NCBI GenBank assembly: GCA_029882535.1
Contig: JAOUKM010000003.1
Location: 1-64,000 of the forward strand
Direction: 5' to 3'
Length of the DNA: 64,000 nt
From: Candidatus Bathyarchaeota archaeon
GTDB taxonomy: Archaea > Thermoproteota > Bathyarchaeia > Bathyarchaeales > SOJC01
The translations under genes were made by a program, and so were the position numbers. Shown here piece after piece: positions 1-9,237 of the stretch; the first letter of the stretch is position 1; each line of letters begins with the position of its first letter. The notes under the pieces are model-generated. The model was not told the DNA's origin, did no database searches, and saw only the letters and a list, made by a program, of their open reading frames with translations.

Positions 1-296
1 CTGTTATAGTATACAGTATAATCTGTCCAGCCCAAGTCTTGTCCTCGTACCTGAATCTTATCGATGAGAGTGTCCCTACCGCCAATATTCGCAATGACAA
101 ACGCAGCTTGAGCTACAGTGCTGTTTGCCCATATGTGACCCTTGGTTACCCTCAGGTTCTCTTCTTGTACTCTCGTTGTGGTCACGTTGATGGCGTAGAA
201 AGTAACGACCGTTGCCAGTAGAACTGAAACCACCAGTATAATCAGCGTTGTTACTACTGTGCTAAGTCCTTTCTTGCTTTTTAGAAGACTTTTCAT
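1..296 (-). CDS. type IV pilin/archaellin-like protein, partial
   Basis: Partial gene whose C-terminal part lies beyond base 1. It begins MKSLLKSKKGLSTVV, a class III signal peptide: basic n-region, KKG|LS prepilin-peptidase site, then about 20 hydrophobic residues that form the filament core helix in this family. A GGAG ribosome-binding site sits about 8 bases before the ATG. The visible 98 residues match the neighbouring gene at 479-997 almost residue for residue. The product is expected on the cell surface as a pilus or archaellum-like subunit. Family membership is clear from the N-terminus; which filament it builds cannot be told. Confidence 0.85.
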   Translation of the reverse strand, partial: MKSLLKSKKGLSTVVTTLIILVVSVLLATVVTFYAINVTTTRVQEENLRVTKGHIWANSTVAQAAFVIANIGGRDTLIDKIQVRGQDLGWTDYTVYYN

Positions 297-478
297 TTTT
301 TTTCTCCGACAGAAAGTTCAGTTCGATGAGGATAAGACAATTTGTGTGTATTTGTGTTCTACACTCGCGAATCTAAGGGTTCGTTAATGTAATTTTTCAT
401 GCAAAAATGAGCCCGTAACTGCTTAGAGCTTTCATTTATTATGTGACCTGAGAGGAAAAAGGAAATGGGATATTGGCT

Positions 479-997
479 TTAACTAGCGGATTCAACGTTG
501 ACTTCTATCTTGTACTGTGCGCTGGCAGTGAAAACAGTGATGCTGCACGTAGTTCCAACGTCCGCAACGGATATGGTGCCTGGGTCTTGAATGTAGATGA
601 CTAGGTATTCGCCAGACTTCAAAGATAAATCGTCTGTGGCGTTGTCCCAACCTGTGAAGACACCTAGATAATCCAAATCAGCAGTTGGCGCTATAGTCGT
701 CCTGTTATAGTATACAGTATAATCTGTCCAGCCCAAGTCTTGTCCTCGTACCTGAATCTTATCGATGAGAGTGTCCCTACCGCCAATATTCGCAATGACA
801 AACGCAGCTTGAGCTACAGTGCTGTTAACCCATATGTGACCCTTGGTTACCCTCAGGTTCTCTTCTTGTACTCTCGTTGTGGTCACGTTGATAGCATAGA
901 AAGTAACCACTGTCGCAAGCAACACCGAAACCACAAGAATAATCAAGGTGGTGACTACCGTGCTAAGCCCTTTCCTATTTTTTAACACATGCTTCAT
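479..997 (-). CDS. type IV pilin/archaellin-like protein
   Basis: A 172-residue secreted pilin-like protein. The start at 997 is preferred over an ATG 39 bases upstream because it gives MKHVLKNRKGLSTVV, a standard class III signal peptide (RKG|LS, cleaved by an archaeal prepilin peptidase), and because GGAG lies at a good distance before it. Residues about 9-34 are the hydrophobic assembly helix. The rest is a beta-rich, Thr/Asn-rich head with possible N-glycosylation sites. It lies in tandem, same strand, with the near-identical gene at 1-296. No filament ATPase or platform gene is visible, so the type of filament is open. Confidence 0.87.
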   Translation of the reverse strand: MKHVLKNRKGLSTVVTTLIILVVSVLLATVVTFYAINVTTTRVQEENLRVTKGHIWVNSTVAQAAFVIANIGGRDTLIDKIQVRGQDLGWTDYTVYYNRTTIAPTADLDYLGVFTGWDNATDDLSLKSGEYLVIYIQDPGTISVADVGTTCSITVFTASAQYKIEVNVESAS

Positions 998-1133
998 TAT
1001 CTTTTCTCCAACAATTATTAACCAAAAATATGCCACGGCAAAGTATGTTCATTTGTGCGTAACGAAGCAAGACGCAACTCAACGATAAAAATCGACATTA
1101 ATTCTTTCAAATACGTTGACAGAATGTGGTTTT

Positions 1134-2066
1134 CTAAGACGGAGAAACGATTTTTAAAGGTACCTCAACATTCCACAATTCCGAGAATAACTTCGCCAAA
1201 GCCTTAATGAAAGCTTCGTAATTTGTCCACAAAGCAGCAATCTTTGCTCGCTTCGCTTTCTCACCATAATTTTCGTTGTTTTTCCTGACGGTGAGGAGAA
1301 GCTGCTCTTGATCTACCAAAATAAACGTGGGAAGATCTTTAACGTCTGAAAGTGCATACCTAGCATTCGTAAGCCTTATTTTTTCAACAAAAAAGTGGCT
1401 TTTCCTAGAATCGTTTGTCAGAAGCTTAACATCAAAGTTTTTCTTGGAAAGCCTCTCAAGTCTGTCTATGAAGCCTGAGTGGTATAATCTTGCAAGGTCT
1501 TCTTCAGAAGCAAAGACGCTGATCTCCCTCTGCGTATTTCGGATTATTTCGTTTGCTTTGAAATCAAGCTGCTCCTCACCTTCAAGTATCTGAAAAACCT
1601 CTTTTCTTTTATGTTTCACTTCAGGATGGGGAAGAGACAGCCAAATGTTGATCAAGTTTTTCTTTTTTCTTTCTAACTTCTGTATTTTCAGCTTCTTTGC
1701 TTCAATGAGTGCCTCTATCGCTCGTTCAAAGGGCGTAGCGATAAATTTCAGAGGTTTTTCGAAAACAGATGACACCAAGCCTCTTTTCTCCAAGTCCCGC
1801 AGTATTCTGTAGGTTTCTGTTCTGTGAAGACTGAGCGCCTCAGAAATCTCACTTGCCTTCCGCTCTCTAGAGCGAGCAAGATAAACATAAATTCTAATCT
1901 CGTTCTTAGAAAGACCGAGCTTTTGAAACATGTTCTCAATAAGCTCTATGGATTTAATTGAGCCCTTGTCCTTTCTGACGAATTTCCATACCCCAGTGGT
2001 TTCGTCATAAAGTTTAACAACCCTTTGAGAGTCTTCAACAATAGTTTCCACGATGGACCATCCCAA
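1134..2066 (-). CDS. TrmB-family transcriptional regulator
   Basis: A 310-residue DNA-binding regulator. Residues about 50-112 form a TrmB-type winged helix (LSKNEIRIYVYLARS, then ASEISEALSLHRTETYRIL and a basic wing). A charged coiled coil follows at about 118-145, then a C-terminal domain like the PLD-like effector part of TrmB proteins. The N-terminal 45 residues are an extension not usual in the family. It is transcribed away from lonB across a 225-base divergent intergenic region, so it may control lonB, its own gene, or the pilin genes that follow on the same strand. The effector cannot be inferred. Confidence 0.82.
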   Translation of the reverse strand: MGWSIVETIVEDSQRVVKLYDETTGVWKFVRKDKGSIKSIELIENMFQKLGLSKNEIRIYVYLARSRERKASEISEALSLHRTETYRILRDLEKRGLVSSVFEKPLKFIATPFERAIEALIEAKKLKIQKLERKKKNLINIWLSLPHPEVKHKRKEVFQILEGEEQLDFKANEIIRNTQREISVFASEEDLARLYHSGFIDRLERLSKKNFDVKLLTNDSRKSHFFVEKIRLTNARYALSDVKDLPTFILVDQEQLLLTVRKNNENYGEKAKRAKIAALWTNYEAFIKALAKLFSELWNVEVPLKIVSPS

Positions 2067-2291
2067 ACATTAACTCTGAATCTGAACCGAAGTGAGTTTG
2101 AGTTCAACTTCTATTTTACACTTCTGAACTCAAAATATGAATTAGAAATCAACAACGTGCATAAAAGCTCTACGGACATATTCCCGAAAAGGACATATGA
2201 ATGGATGTAAAATAAGCCGTATATTAAGACGAGAGATATTTTTCGTAGTGAGGCAATCTCACACCACTACAAGAGCACAGAAGGGAGAATT

Positions 2292-4511
2292 GTGGATTAT
2301 TTCGGAGAGGAAACAGAAACCATCCGTGGAAAAAAATGGAACTGGAAAGCCTTCGAATCCACCGAAGGCTTCCCTGTCTCCGACAACCTTCTCGACTGGG
2401 TCATCGGACAAGAACGCGCTTTAAACGAGTGCTATCTATGTCTCGAAGAATGGGTTCACAAACTCAAAAATCTTGAAAAAGAAAAATGGTATGACGCGTG
2501 GAAAGACCCCGATAAAGAAAAACCAAGCGCCACAAAAACTGCCCCTCCTGGCCCTTACCTCCTTTTGATGGGCGACCCTGGGACTGGAAAATCTCTCATC
2601 GGCAGAGCACTTGCTGCCCATCTAACTGAGCTTTACAAAAAACACAAAATTCAACTCCAAGACGTTGTCTGTTGGAAAAACGATTTAATTCCAAGTGAAC
2701 CGAAAATCTCCTCTAACCCTGCAGGCGAAGGGAAGAAAATAATTTTCAAAGAAAAATTGAAAGAAACAAAAAAACTGTTTCTCCAAAAACTCGGAATAAC
2801 GGCTCTAACTTATCTGATGATTGTAGTAGCCTCTATCTTTATGTTTGCAGGTTTCTACTATCTGTGGCAACAAAAGCTTCAATGGGACGCCAATGTGGCA
2901 ACAGCGTTCGGCATCCTTGTCCAAGAACAATACGGAGGCGACTTCGCCAGATACATATTGGACTCCTTCGTTACAATAGGCACCACCACATTCTTGCCTG
3001 CCGGCATGATGCTCATGTTCCTAATACTAGTGGTTGTGCTAGGACGTTTTGGAATGATGGGAGGCGCAAAAGGTGTTGGAGGTGCCAAAGCCACAACAGT
3101 GCCAAAACTTATAGTAGACAATTCCAAAAAAGCTGCACCATTCATAGACGCAACAGGACATGGTTCTGCACAATTATTCGGCAGCATCGCTTGGGATCCG
3201 CTGCAAACTGGCGGTTTAGGAACACCAGAGCATCAAAGAGTATCTGCTGGTGACGTCCACCGCGCACACATGGGTATTCTCTACATTGATGAGATTAAGA
3301 ACTTGAAGCCAGCTGAGGCAGTGACCTTGTTAACTGTTTTGGAGGATGGACAGTTGCCTGTAACTTTGAGAAGCCGCTGGGACGAAGGCAACACTGCGGC
3401 GATGGCTGTAGCTACCGAGCCAGTGCCGTGCATGTGTTTCTTGGTAGGTGCTGGAAACTTTGACAGTATTGGACAGGTGCATCCAGCTCTTATGGACAGA
3501 ATCTACGGTTATGGCAAGGTAGTTAGAATGAACAACGACATGTCCAACACCGTGGAAAACCGTCGAAGATGTGTCCAGTTTATCGCTCAAGAAGTTTCAC
3601 GCTTCCACCTGATACCTTTCAGCAGAGAGGCATGTGAAGAAATTATAGATGAAGGACGGAGACGAAGCAACAAAAGAGACGGATTAACGACTAGATTTCG
3701 ACCAATGATATCAATAGTGAAAACTGCTGCAACCCTAGCTGTCAAGGAAGGCTGCAGAACAGTTGAGAGAAGGTATGTGAGAGAAGCTATAGAAAACCAT
3801 TGTAAAACAATTCAGAAACAGCTTCTTGAGCATCAAATAAGCGAGAGAGGCAAACTTCTCGACATTAAACCTGAAGGTGCAAGGCTTGGCCAAATTTACG
3901 GTCTAGCAGCTGTTTCAGATCCCTACAGTGGTGAAATGACAGGCAACGTGTTGGCCGTTAAAGGATTCTTGGGGAAACGTGACAATGGAAGCAACAATCA
4001 CCTGAAAGGATATTACAAAGTGACTGGAATTGCGAAAGGTGGGAAAGAACGGTTTATCACAGACAGTGTTTCAAAAGTTAGAAGCGTTATCCTGCAAAAA
4101 TACGGATTAGACATCGCTCAAGACTTTTTTACACACATAGATTTCGCCCAAGCTTACGGCGTAGACGGACCAAGCGCTGGCGTTACGATGACAATTCTAC
4201 TATGCTCCTTGATAGAAGGACAACCAATCCGTCAAGACGTTGCCGTTACTGGTGAAATTAACGTCGGCGTGGATGGCGAAGTTCCTGTAACTGCTGTTGG
4301 TGGGCTTCACGAGAAGATTAAGGCTGCTGAGGCGTGGGGTTTCAGGAAGGTTGTGATTCCAGCTAGAAATTATAAACATTCCGTAGACCCTCGAGACTAT
4401 GACATAGATGTAGTCGCTGGCGAGACATTGAAGGACTACCTCAAGGAATGTTTGGTAGACCAGCAAAAGCCTTTCAACAACTTCAAAAAAATCGATCTTG
4501 GCAAATACTAA
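2292..4511 (+). CDS. lonB: membrane-anchored archaeal Lon protease (LonB)
   Basis: ATP-dependent serine protease of 739 residues for misfolded and short-lived proteins. Walker A is GDPGTGKS at 94-101. Two membrane segments inserted in the AAA domain (about 170-195 and 228-256) are the hallmark of archaeal LonB and hold it at the membrane. Walker B (LYIDEI) follows near 330. The C-terminal S16 domain has the Ser-Lys dyad, S628 in GPSAG and K675 in GGLHEK. The start is GTG, with GGGAG close upstream. It leads a + strand group with the coiled-coil and SecB-like proteins, in a region rich in chaperone genes. Confidence 0.96.
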   Translation: MDYFGEETETIRGKKWNWKAFESTEGFPVSDNLLDWVIGQERALNECYLCLEEWVHKLKNLEKEKWYDAWKDPDKEKPSATKTAPPGPYLLLMGDPGTGKSLIGRALAAHLTELYKKHKIQLQDVVCWKNDLIPSEPKISSNPAGEGKKIIFKEKLKETKKLFLQKLGITALTYLMIVVASIFMFAGFYYLWQQKLQWDANVATAFGILVQEQYGGDFARYILDSFVTIGTTTFLPAGMMLMFLILVVVLGRFGMMGGAKGVGGAKATTVPKLIVDNSKKAAPFIDATGHGSAQLFGSIAWDPLQTGGLGTPEHQRVSAGDVHRAHMGILYIDEIKNLKPAEAVTLLTVLEDGQLPVTLRSRWDEGNTAAMAVATEPVPCMCFLVGAGNFDSIGQVHPALMDRIYGYGKVVRMNNDMSNTVENRRRCVQFIAQEVSRFHLIPFSREACEEIIDEGRRRSNKRDGLTTRFRPMISIVKTAATLAVKEGCRTVERRYVREAIENHCKTIQKQLLEHQISERGKLLDIKPEGARLGQIYGLAAVSDPYSGEMTGNVLAVKGFLGKRDNGSNNHLKGYYKVTGIAKGGKERFITDSVSKVRSVILQKYGLDIAQDFFTHIDFAQAYGVDGPSAGVTMTILLCSLIEGQPIRQDVAVTGEINVGVDGEVPVTAVGGLHEKIKAAEAWGFRKVVIPARNYKHSVDPRDYDIDVVAGETLKDYLKECLVDQQKPFNNFKKIDLGKY

Positions 4512-4686
4512 CACTTAATTACCATTTTTGCCTATTTTTCTGCGAAACCAGCTGAAGGGAGAAAGAGGAGGTTTTTCGCTTTTTTAGCAAAATGCCAGCA
4601 AGCTTTCTTGGTGTGTAAAGGCTTGTCACATACAAATTCTCTTATCTCACGGAAACATGGTAGAAACGTGTACTTTGGTGTAGAAA

Positions 4687-5232
4687 TTGGTGAACATAGT
4701 CACAGAGATACGTAGTTTCTATTCAATCAAAGAGATAAACGAAGCTCTAGAAGAAGAGATAGAGCAATACAAATCAGTAGCCGACGAATACAGCCAATGG
4801 CTTGGTTCTTTTCTAAGAGACTCAGAAGCCATTCAAGAAAACGAAGAATGGGCCAAAAAAATGGTGGCACACCAAAAAAAGAAACCGAAAGGCAAAACCA
4901 AGAAGGCAAAGAAGAAAGGCAAAACCAAAGAAACACAAACGTCAGCTGACTGGATTCAATTCAAGGAAGTTATGCTCAATGCATCTGAGCAGGGTGAAGC
5001 TGAAATTCTCTTTGAAGCCATAGAAGAAATCAACAGAAAAACAGAGCAGTTAGAAAAGGCGAAAGACTCTATAGCACAGTTGGAAAAGTCAGGTCTTGGT
5101 AAAGACATAACTTACATAACTTATATTTGCGATGGAGTACCTGAGAAAATCGTTCTTCGTCACAAGAAAGACCAAGAATTCGCAAAGAAGTTTCAGTACA
5201 TAGCCGATTTTTCCATCCTAAAAGAAACATAA
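4687..5232 (+). CDS. hypothetical charged coiled-coil protein
   Basis: An unrecognised protein of about 180 residues. It starts at TTG 4687 or the next codon, GTG 4690; no strong ribosome-binding site decides. The N-terminal third is acidic and helical. A lysine-rich linker at about 60-82 (KKPKGKTKKAKKKGKTKE) suggests nucleic-acid or acidic-partner binding. Residues 95-140 are predicted coiled coil. The last 45 residues look like a small beta-rich domain (ITYITYICDGVPEKIVLRHKKD). It lies between lonB and the SecB-like gene on the same strand, 175 bases after lonB. A role as partner or substrate adaptor is only suggested by position. Confidence 0.7.
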   Translation: MVNIVTEIRSFYSIKEINEALEEEIEQYKSVADEYSQWLGSFLRDSEAIQENEEWAKKMVAHQKKKPKGKTKKAKKKGKTKETQTSADWIQFKEVMLNASEQGEAEILFEAIEEINRKTEQLEKAKDSIAQLEKSGLGKDITYITYICDGVPEKIVLRHKKDQEFAKKFQYIADFSILKET

Positions 5233-5471
5233 AAGACTATTTTGTTGGACTTTGCTGGATTAAGAATTGCCGTTTTCTTCCAGTGTCGTGGACGTATTTG
5301 CTAAGCAGTTAAAGCGAGAACCCAAGCAAACAGTGCCTCTTTGGGGTACATACATGCGTCTCTACTGTGTATGTAGCAAAGATTTACACACAAAGGAAAA
5401 ACTACAAAACCCAAAGGTAATGGTCATCGTACATTAAGTGGCTAAAGGATTTACTAAGATAAAGTGGGGTA

Positions 5472-6113
5472 TTGAAAATTTGCCCGTCAACTAGCTCGTT
5501 AGGTGTTGCAGTTAGGGTCGAGATTCGTGGTTTGTCAGCAGTTAAGCTAGTTGATGAAGTTGAGAGTGGAAAGTTAATTAATTTTGATGTCAGAGCGCGG
5601 ATGGAGGAGAAAGAACGTCGGAGCGACTGGGTTAGTGTAGGTTTCACTCTAAGTGTCGGAACCAAGCCGAACGTTGTGAAGTTCGAGGTGGAGGGAACAG
5701 CTACACTTGAGGGAAAAAATGAAGAAATTAAGAAAATGTTAGAAGCAGACCCTGAGACACAGATTCCACTAGTGTTTCAGAGGGTATATCAACACGTTTT
5801 TACGTCTATGTATTTACTCGCTACTCTAATTGATGCACCTTATCCACCAGCAAATCTCCTTTACTCAAGTCAACAGCAAATGCCTATTGTTCAAATGAAT
5901 GAGAATTCTCCGACTATAAGAGAGGAGACTACGCAGACAGCTGAACCCGCTACAGCTTTAGAGGAAAGCGCCCCTCCGCAAAGTATACCAAGTGCAGCTC
6001 CACCGGAAGAAACGGCAACGTCTGAACAAGAGCGAACGGTTGAAGCTGCTGCAGAAAATCAAGAAACTCAAGTAGTGCAGCCAGAAAAGGAAGAAGTCTC
6101 TACAGAAGCGTAG
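5472..6113 (+). CDS. SecB-like chaperone-fold protein
   Basis: A 213-residue protein with a TTG start and GGGG just upstream. Residues about 10-120 follow the order of SecB: antiparallel strands (SDWVSVGFTLSVGT, then VVKFEVEGTATLEG), then a loop and a helix ending LLATLIDAPYPPANLLY. SecB has the corresponding [20 protein letters not shown]. SecB-like proteins bind unfolded clients, and archaeal and toxin-antitoxin-associated versions are known. From residue about 125 the protein is a long Gln/Glu/Thr/Pro-rich disordered tail, absent from SecB. It sits after lonB and the coiled-coil gene and converges on the VWA-AAA operon. The fold is inferred from pattern, not from a search. Confidence 0.6.
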   Translation: MKICPSTSSLGVAVRVEIRGLSAVKLVDEVESGKLINFDVRARMEEKERRSDWVSVGFTLSVGTKPNVVKFEVEGTATLEGKNEEIKKMLEADPETQIPLVFQRVYQHVFTSMYLLATLIDAPYPPANLLYSSQQQMPIVQMNENSPTIREETTQTAEPATALEESAPPQSIPSAAPPEETATSEQERTVEAAAENQETQVVQPEKEEVSTEA

Positions 6114-6260
6114 ACTTGTTTTAGGCGTTAAGCCTAGACCTTTCTCCATTTGATTCAAATAAAGGGAGATTCCATGTGTAGAATTGATTTTTTTGGTTTC
6201 CTGTAATAAAAAAGACGTGCCTGTGAAATAATTCAAAGGTGCGAAATAAGCTGGATATCT

Positions 6261-7973
6261 CTACCTTTCGAGTGCAGCTGCTGATGCTTGTATATAGATT
6301 TTTGCGAATTTCTTTATGAGATCCTTTTGGCTGTAGACAGCGCTGCTTATTTTGAAGAAGTTCTTCATTCTTTCGCTTTCCAAGCCTACTCCAATTATTA
6401 TTACGCCCTTCTTTTCTAATGAACTGATACTTTCCGACAATGCACTGGACATGTTTGGATAACCATATGGCCATCCATCAGAAAGAACTAACAAGAACCT
6501 TTGCGCATCAAATCTCCGCGCAAGAATTTTGCCTGCAACTCGAATGGCATCAGGCATATACGTTAAGCCATCGAATTTTAGTCCTCCAATCCTCGCGCGA
6601 ACCCTTCGCGAATACGCCTCTGAAGCGCCTTTTAATATGTAGAAACGATCGCTAAAAGCAAAGAATGTCCACGAACCTGGATCCATCAAAAGTTCCTTTG
6701 TAGCTTCAGCAACACAAATTGCCAGTGTTCTGCTAAGTTCACCTTTAATCTTCATGCTTGCGCTTACATCAAAGAGAACTCCCCAAGCGAAGCTACTGCT
6801 CAGATATTCATTCTGCACGAAAACATCTGTTCTCGGACTTCTACTTGCAATCTTCTGTATAACTTCAGGCATGTCTAGTTGTCCCATTTCTTTTCTAGGA
6901 TCTTCGTCTAAGGCGTCCTGAGCCACTCTAAGACTGTCAAGAAGTCGCCGACTTCCCCCTCTAAGCAAAGCCCTTGCTCTTTGATACTGCGTATAGTCTT
7001 CCTCGGGAAACTCAATAGATTTGAACTTAGTCCCTTCCACATATTTCTCAATTCTTGTCAATATTTTTTTTTCTCGAGCTCTCTGGTGAGTCCATGAGTC
7101 GAACGCTTGTGAAGCCTCTGCGTCTACTTCTTTTCCCCAGTATGAGTCTATCGGTTCTTTCGACGGGTTAATCCCGCTTAGAGTTTCCAGAGATTTTTTG
7201 AAGATTTTTTCGATTTCAGATGGTATCTCGTATTGAGAGAACACTGTACATGGGCCAATTTGTTCAGTATGTTGCAGAGAGGGAGCTTCTAATATAGGGC
7301 CGTGTGATTCGAGAATTTGGGTTATGTCGTTTTTTGTCTCGTTAAAAACCTCGCTGAGTTCGGTTTCCTTTCCAGTCAGCGATGTTATAATTTTTTGTTT
7401 AAGTGAACTCAGTTTTATAGCCAACTGGTTGACTGCATTCTCTTCTTTTGGGCGAAGCGCTCCTTTTACAATACCTATGTTAATCTTTGACAATAAAGCC
7501 GCCATTATTCGAGTGGCTGGATTGAAAATTCTTTCAGCAGGTTTCATCTTTGCAAAGGCAAGCGAATTTGCAAAGGCCAAGTCGGCTAGTTTGTCATGGT
7601 GCTTTAGTGAAATGTAGGCGTTGACGTAAGTGTCGTTGACCAGAGACTCGGAGAAAGATTCAACAAGTGTACGTTTTGATGACGATGAAACGGTGTTTTT
7701 ATAGTCAATTGGTATCAATGTGTGTGTGGTTAGATGGAAAACGCAGGCTCTGAATAATCTTCCCGCTTTAGCTTTTCCATGGTCTGCTGGAAATTCGTAT
7801 CCTAAGAAAGATATAGTTTCTTCTTCTGACATGGAAGGCATAGGTAACGTTATGTTGAAGCCGGCTTCATTCCGCGTGAGAGTTGGTTGCCGAAGTTTTG
7901 GGTCTACACGGATTCTTGTTTTCACTTTGTCTTCTTGGAAGGAGAGAGACCAGGCGTAGTCAAGAAATCCCAT
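6261..7973 (-). CDS. VWA-domain protein paired with MoxR-type ATPase
   Basis: A 570-residue protein. Its C-terminal 175 residues are a von Willebrand A domain with an intact metal site: D402-x-S404-x-S406 (DVSAS), T471 and D499 (LSDG). The long helical N-terminal part is like that of CoxE/NorD/CbbO-type proteins. In those systems the VWA protein brings a MoxR-family AAA ATPase to its target for remodelling or cofactor insertion. The ATPase gene lies 32 bases upstream on the same strand, so the two form an operon. No obvious target enzyme is adjacent. The nearest non-operon genes are the SecB-like protein and LonB. Confidence 0.88.
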   Translation of the reverse strand: MGFLDYAWSLSFQEDKVKTRIRVDPKLRQPTLTRNEAGFNITLPMPSMSEEETISFLGYEFPADHGKAKAGRLFRACVFHLTTHTLIPIDYKNTVSSSSKRTLVESFSESLVNDTYVNAYISLKHHDKLADLAFANSLAFAKMKPAERIFNPATRIMAALLSKINIGIVKGALRPKEENAVNQLAIKLSSLKQKIITSLTGKETELSEVFNETKNDITQILESHGPILEAPSLQHTEQIGPCTVFSQYEIPSEIEKIFKKSLETLSGINPSKEPIDSYWGKEVDAEASQAFDSWTHQRAREKKILTRIEKYVEGTKFKSIEFPEEDYTQYQRARALLRGGSRRLLDSLRVAQDALDEDPRKEMGQLDMPEVIQKIASRSPRTDVFVQNEYLSSSFAWGVLFDVSASMKIKGELSRTLAICVAEATKELLMDPGSWTFFAFSDRFYILKGASEAYSRRVRARIGGLKFDGLTYMPDAIRVAGKILARRFDAQRFLLVLSDGWPYGYPNMSSALSESISSLEKKGVIIIGVGLESERMKNFFKISSAVYSQKDLIKKFAKIYIQASAAALER

Positions 7974-8005
7974 GAAGATTACCGCTTATTTCGCTGTAAT
8001 CCAGA

Positions 8006-9031
8006 TCATTTGGGCTTAGGAAAAACTGACTCGATAATTCTTCTGACATCATCTTGCACTTCAGTGTTATCGCTGGTTAATGCGATTATGGTTTCTTCAG
8101 CGGCGACGTTAGGGGTGTTGCCGTCGTGAACAAGGGTAGCCCAGTTTATTAGATCACCTAGAGATGGACCGTAAGGAACGTCTCCTGATTTGTATTGTCT
8201 TCGCAACTCTGCACCAGCCTGGACAATTTTATAAGCCATATTCTCGTCGACCTTAGATCGGTTCATGAGCATTTTTACTTCGACAGGTGAAATCTTGTTG
8301 CCAACACTTGTATAGTCGAAGTTTATCCACACAGCCATCCGCCTTCTCATAGCAGCGTTCAATGGCTTGGTTCCCGAAAACTCTGCTGAATAGGGGTTCA
8401 TGCTGATTATCAAGTATCCATACTTGTGTCTCTCCACGACTTCGTTGTCCTTTTCGTTCAACACAAGGTGCCCCCGAGTGTCGAGAACTGGATTAAGCCT
8501 TGTAGCAACGTCTTGCTTCATCATGTTAGCTTCGTCAAGATACATTATTCCACCTGCTTTTAGCCATCTTGTCACCATTCCGTCGATCCAGTTTTCTCTT
8601 CCAAGGCCAATAAAACGTCCAATCATGTCGTACGAAGATGTTTGAAGGCCACAGTTGATTTCCCACACTGGCAAACCACAGAGTTCTGCCACAAGATAGA
8701 CTATGTGTGTTTTGCCCGTTCCTGATGGTCCTATTAGGGAGCATTGTTTGAAGTAGTAGAGTGCACGGATGATACGTTCCACGTAATGTTGTCCGCTGTC
8801 GATGTATTCGGGAGTGTTCGTAGGAATCATGTCGGCAAGATGTGCGAAGCTGTAGTTTGGGTGAAGGTCGTATTTTTGGATGTCGTATTTGTGGTAAAGA
8901 GGAGACTGAGACATAGGGCGTTCTTTGTCTATGGACACCGTTATTTTGTAGTTGTCCCGCCGGACGGAGGTGACTTTTTGAACTCGACTAGTTTCCTCTT
9001 CCTCTTTCATGCCTTGATGTCCATAGCTCAA
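8006..9031 (-). CDS. MoxR/CbbQ-type AAA+ ATPase
   Basis: A 341-residue AAA+ ATPase. Walker A is GPSGTGKT at 101-108, Walker B IMYLDEAN at 162-169, then sensor 1 (IISMNPYS) and an arginine-finger segment (NAAMRRRM). The layout fits the NirQ/NorQ/CbbQ branch of MoxR, which acts with a VWA partner; that partner is the next gene (6261-7973). An alternative start is the ATG at 9010; neither site has a strong ribosome-binding site. It is transcribed divergently from the small gene at 9238. The substrate is unknown; the setting among lonB, a SecB-like gene and dnaKJ points to protein quality control by inference only. Confidence 0.9.
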   Translation of the reverse strand: MSYGHQGMKEEEETSRVQKVTSVRRDNYKITVSIDKERPMSQSPLYHKYDIQKYDLHPNYSFAHLADMIPTNTPEYIDSGQHYVERIIRALYYFKQCSLIGPSGTGKTHIVYLVAELCGLPVWEINCGLQTSSYDMIGRFIGLGRENWIDGMVTRWLKAGGIMYLDEANMMKQDVATRLNPVLDTRGHLVLNEKDNEVVERHKYGYLIISMNPYSAEFSGTKPLNAAMRRRMAVWINFDYTSVGNKISPVEVKMLMNRSKVDENMAYKIVQAGAELRRQYKSGDVPYGPSLGDLINWATLVHDGNTPNVAAEETIIALTSDNTEVQDDVRRIIESVFPKPK

Positions 9032-9237
9032 AATACTGTCGCCTCAAGAATATATAGGAAATGGGAATAAGATAAATATTGCGTACTACTACTTGCGATA
9101 CGCTATTCTTATCTCTAGAGCCGACACCAAACCAACACAACTGCGCCTGCTTAAATAAACCGTGTGCGTAAAGACACGCAACATACAAGGGCTTTTAGTA
9201 ATCTATCAATGAGAAACTAAGTAAGGGAATGCCCCAC

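Noticed and set aside
2292-4511. LonB as a bacterial-type Lon
   Set aside because: The two membrane segments in the AAA domain and the lack of the large N-terminal domain show the archaeal LonB type.
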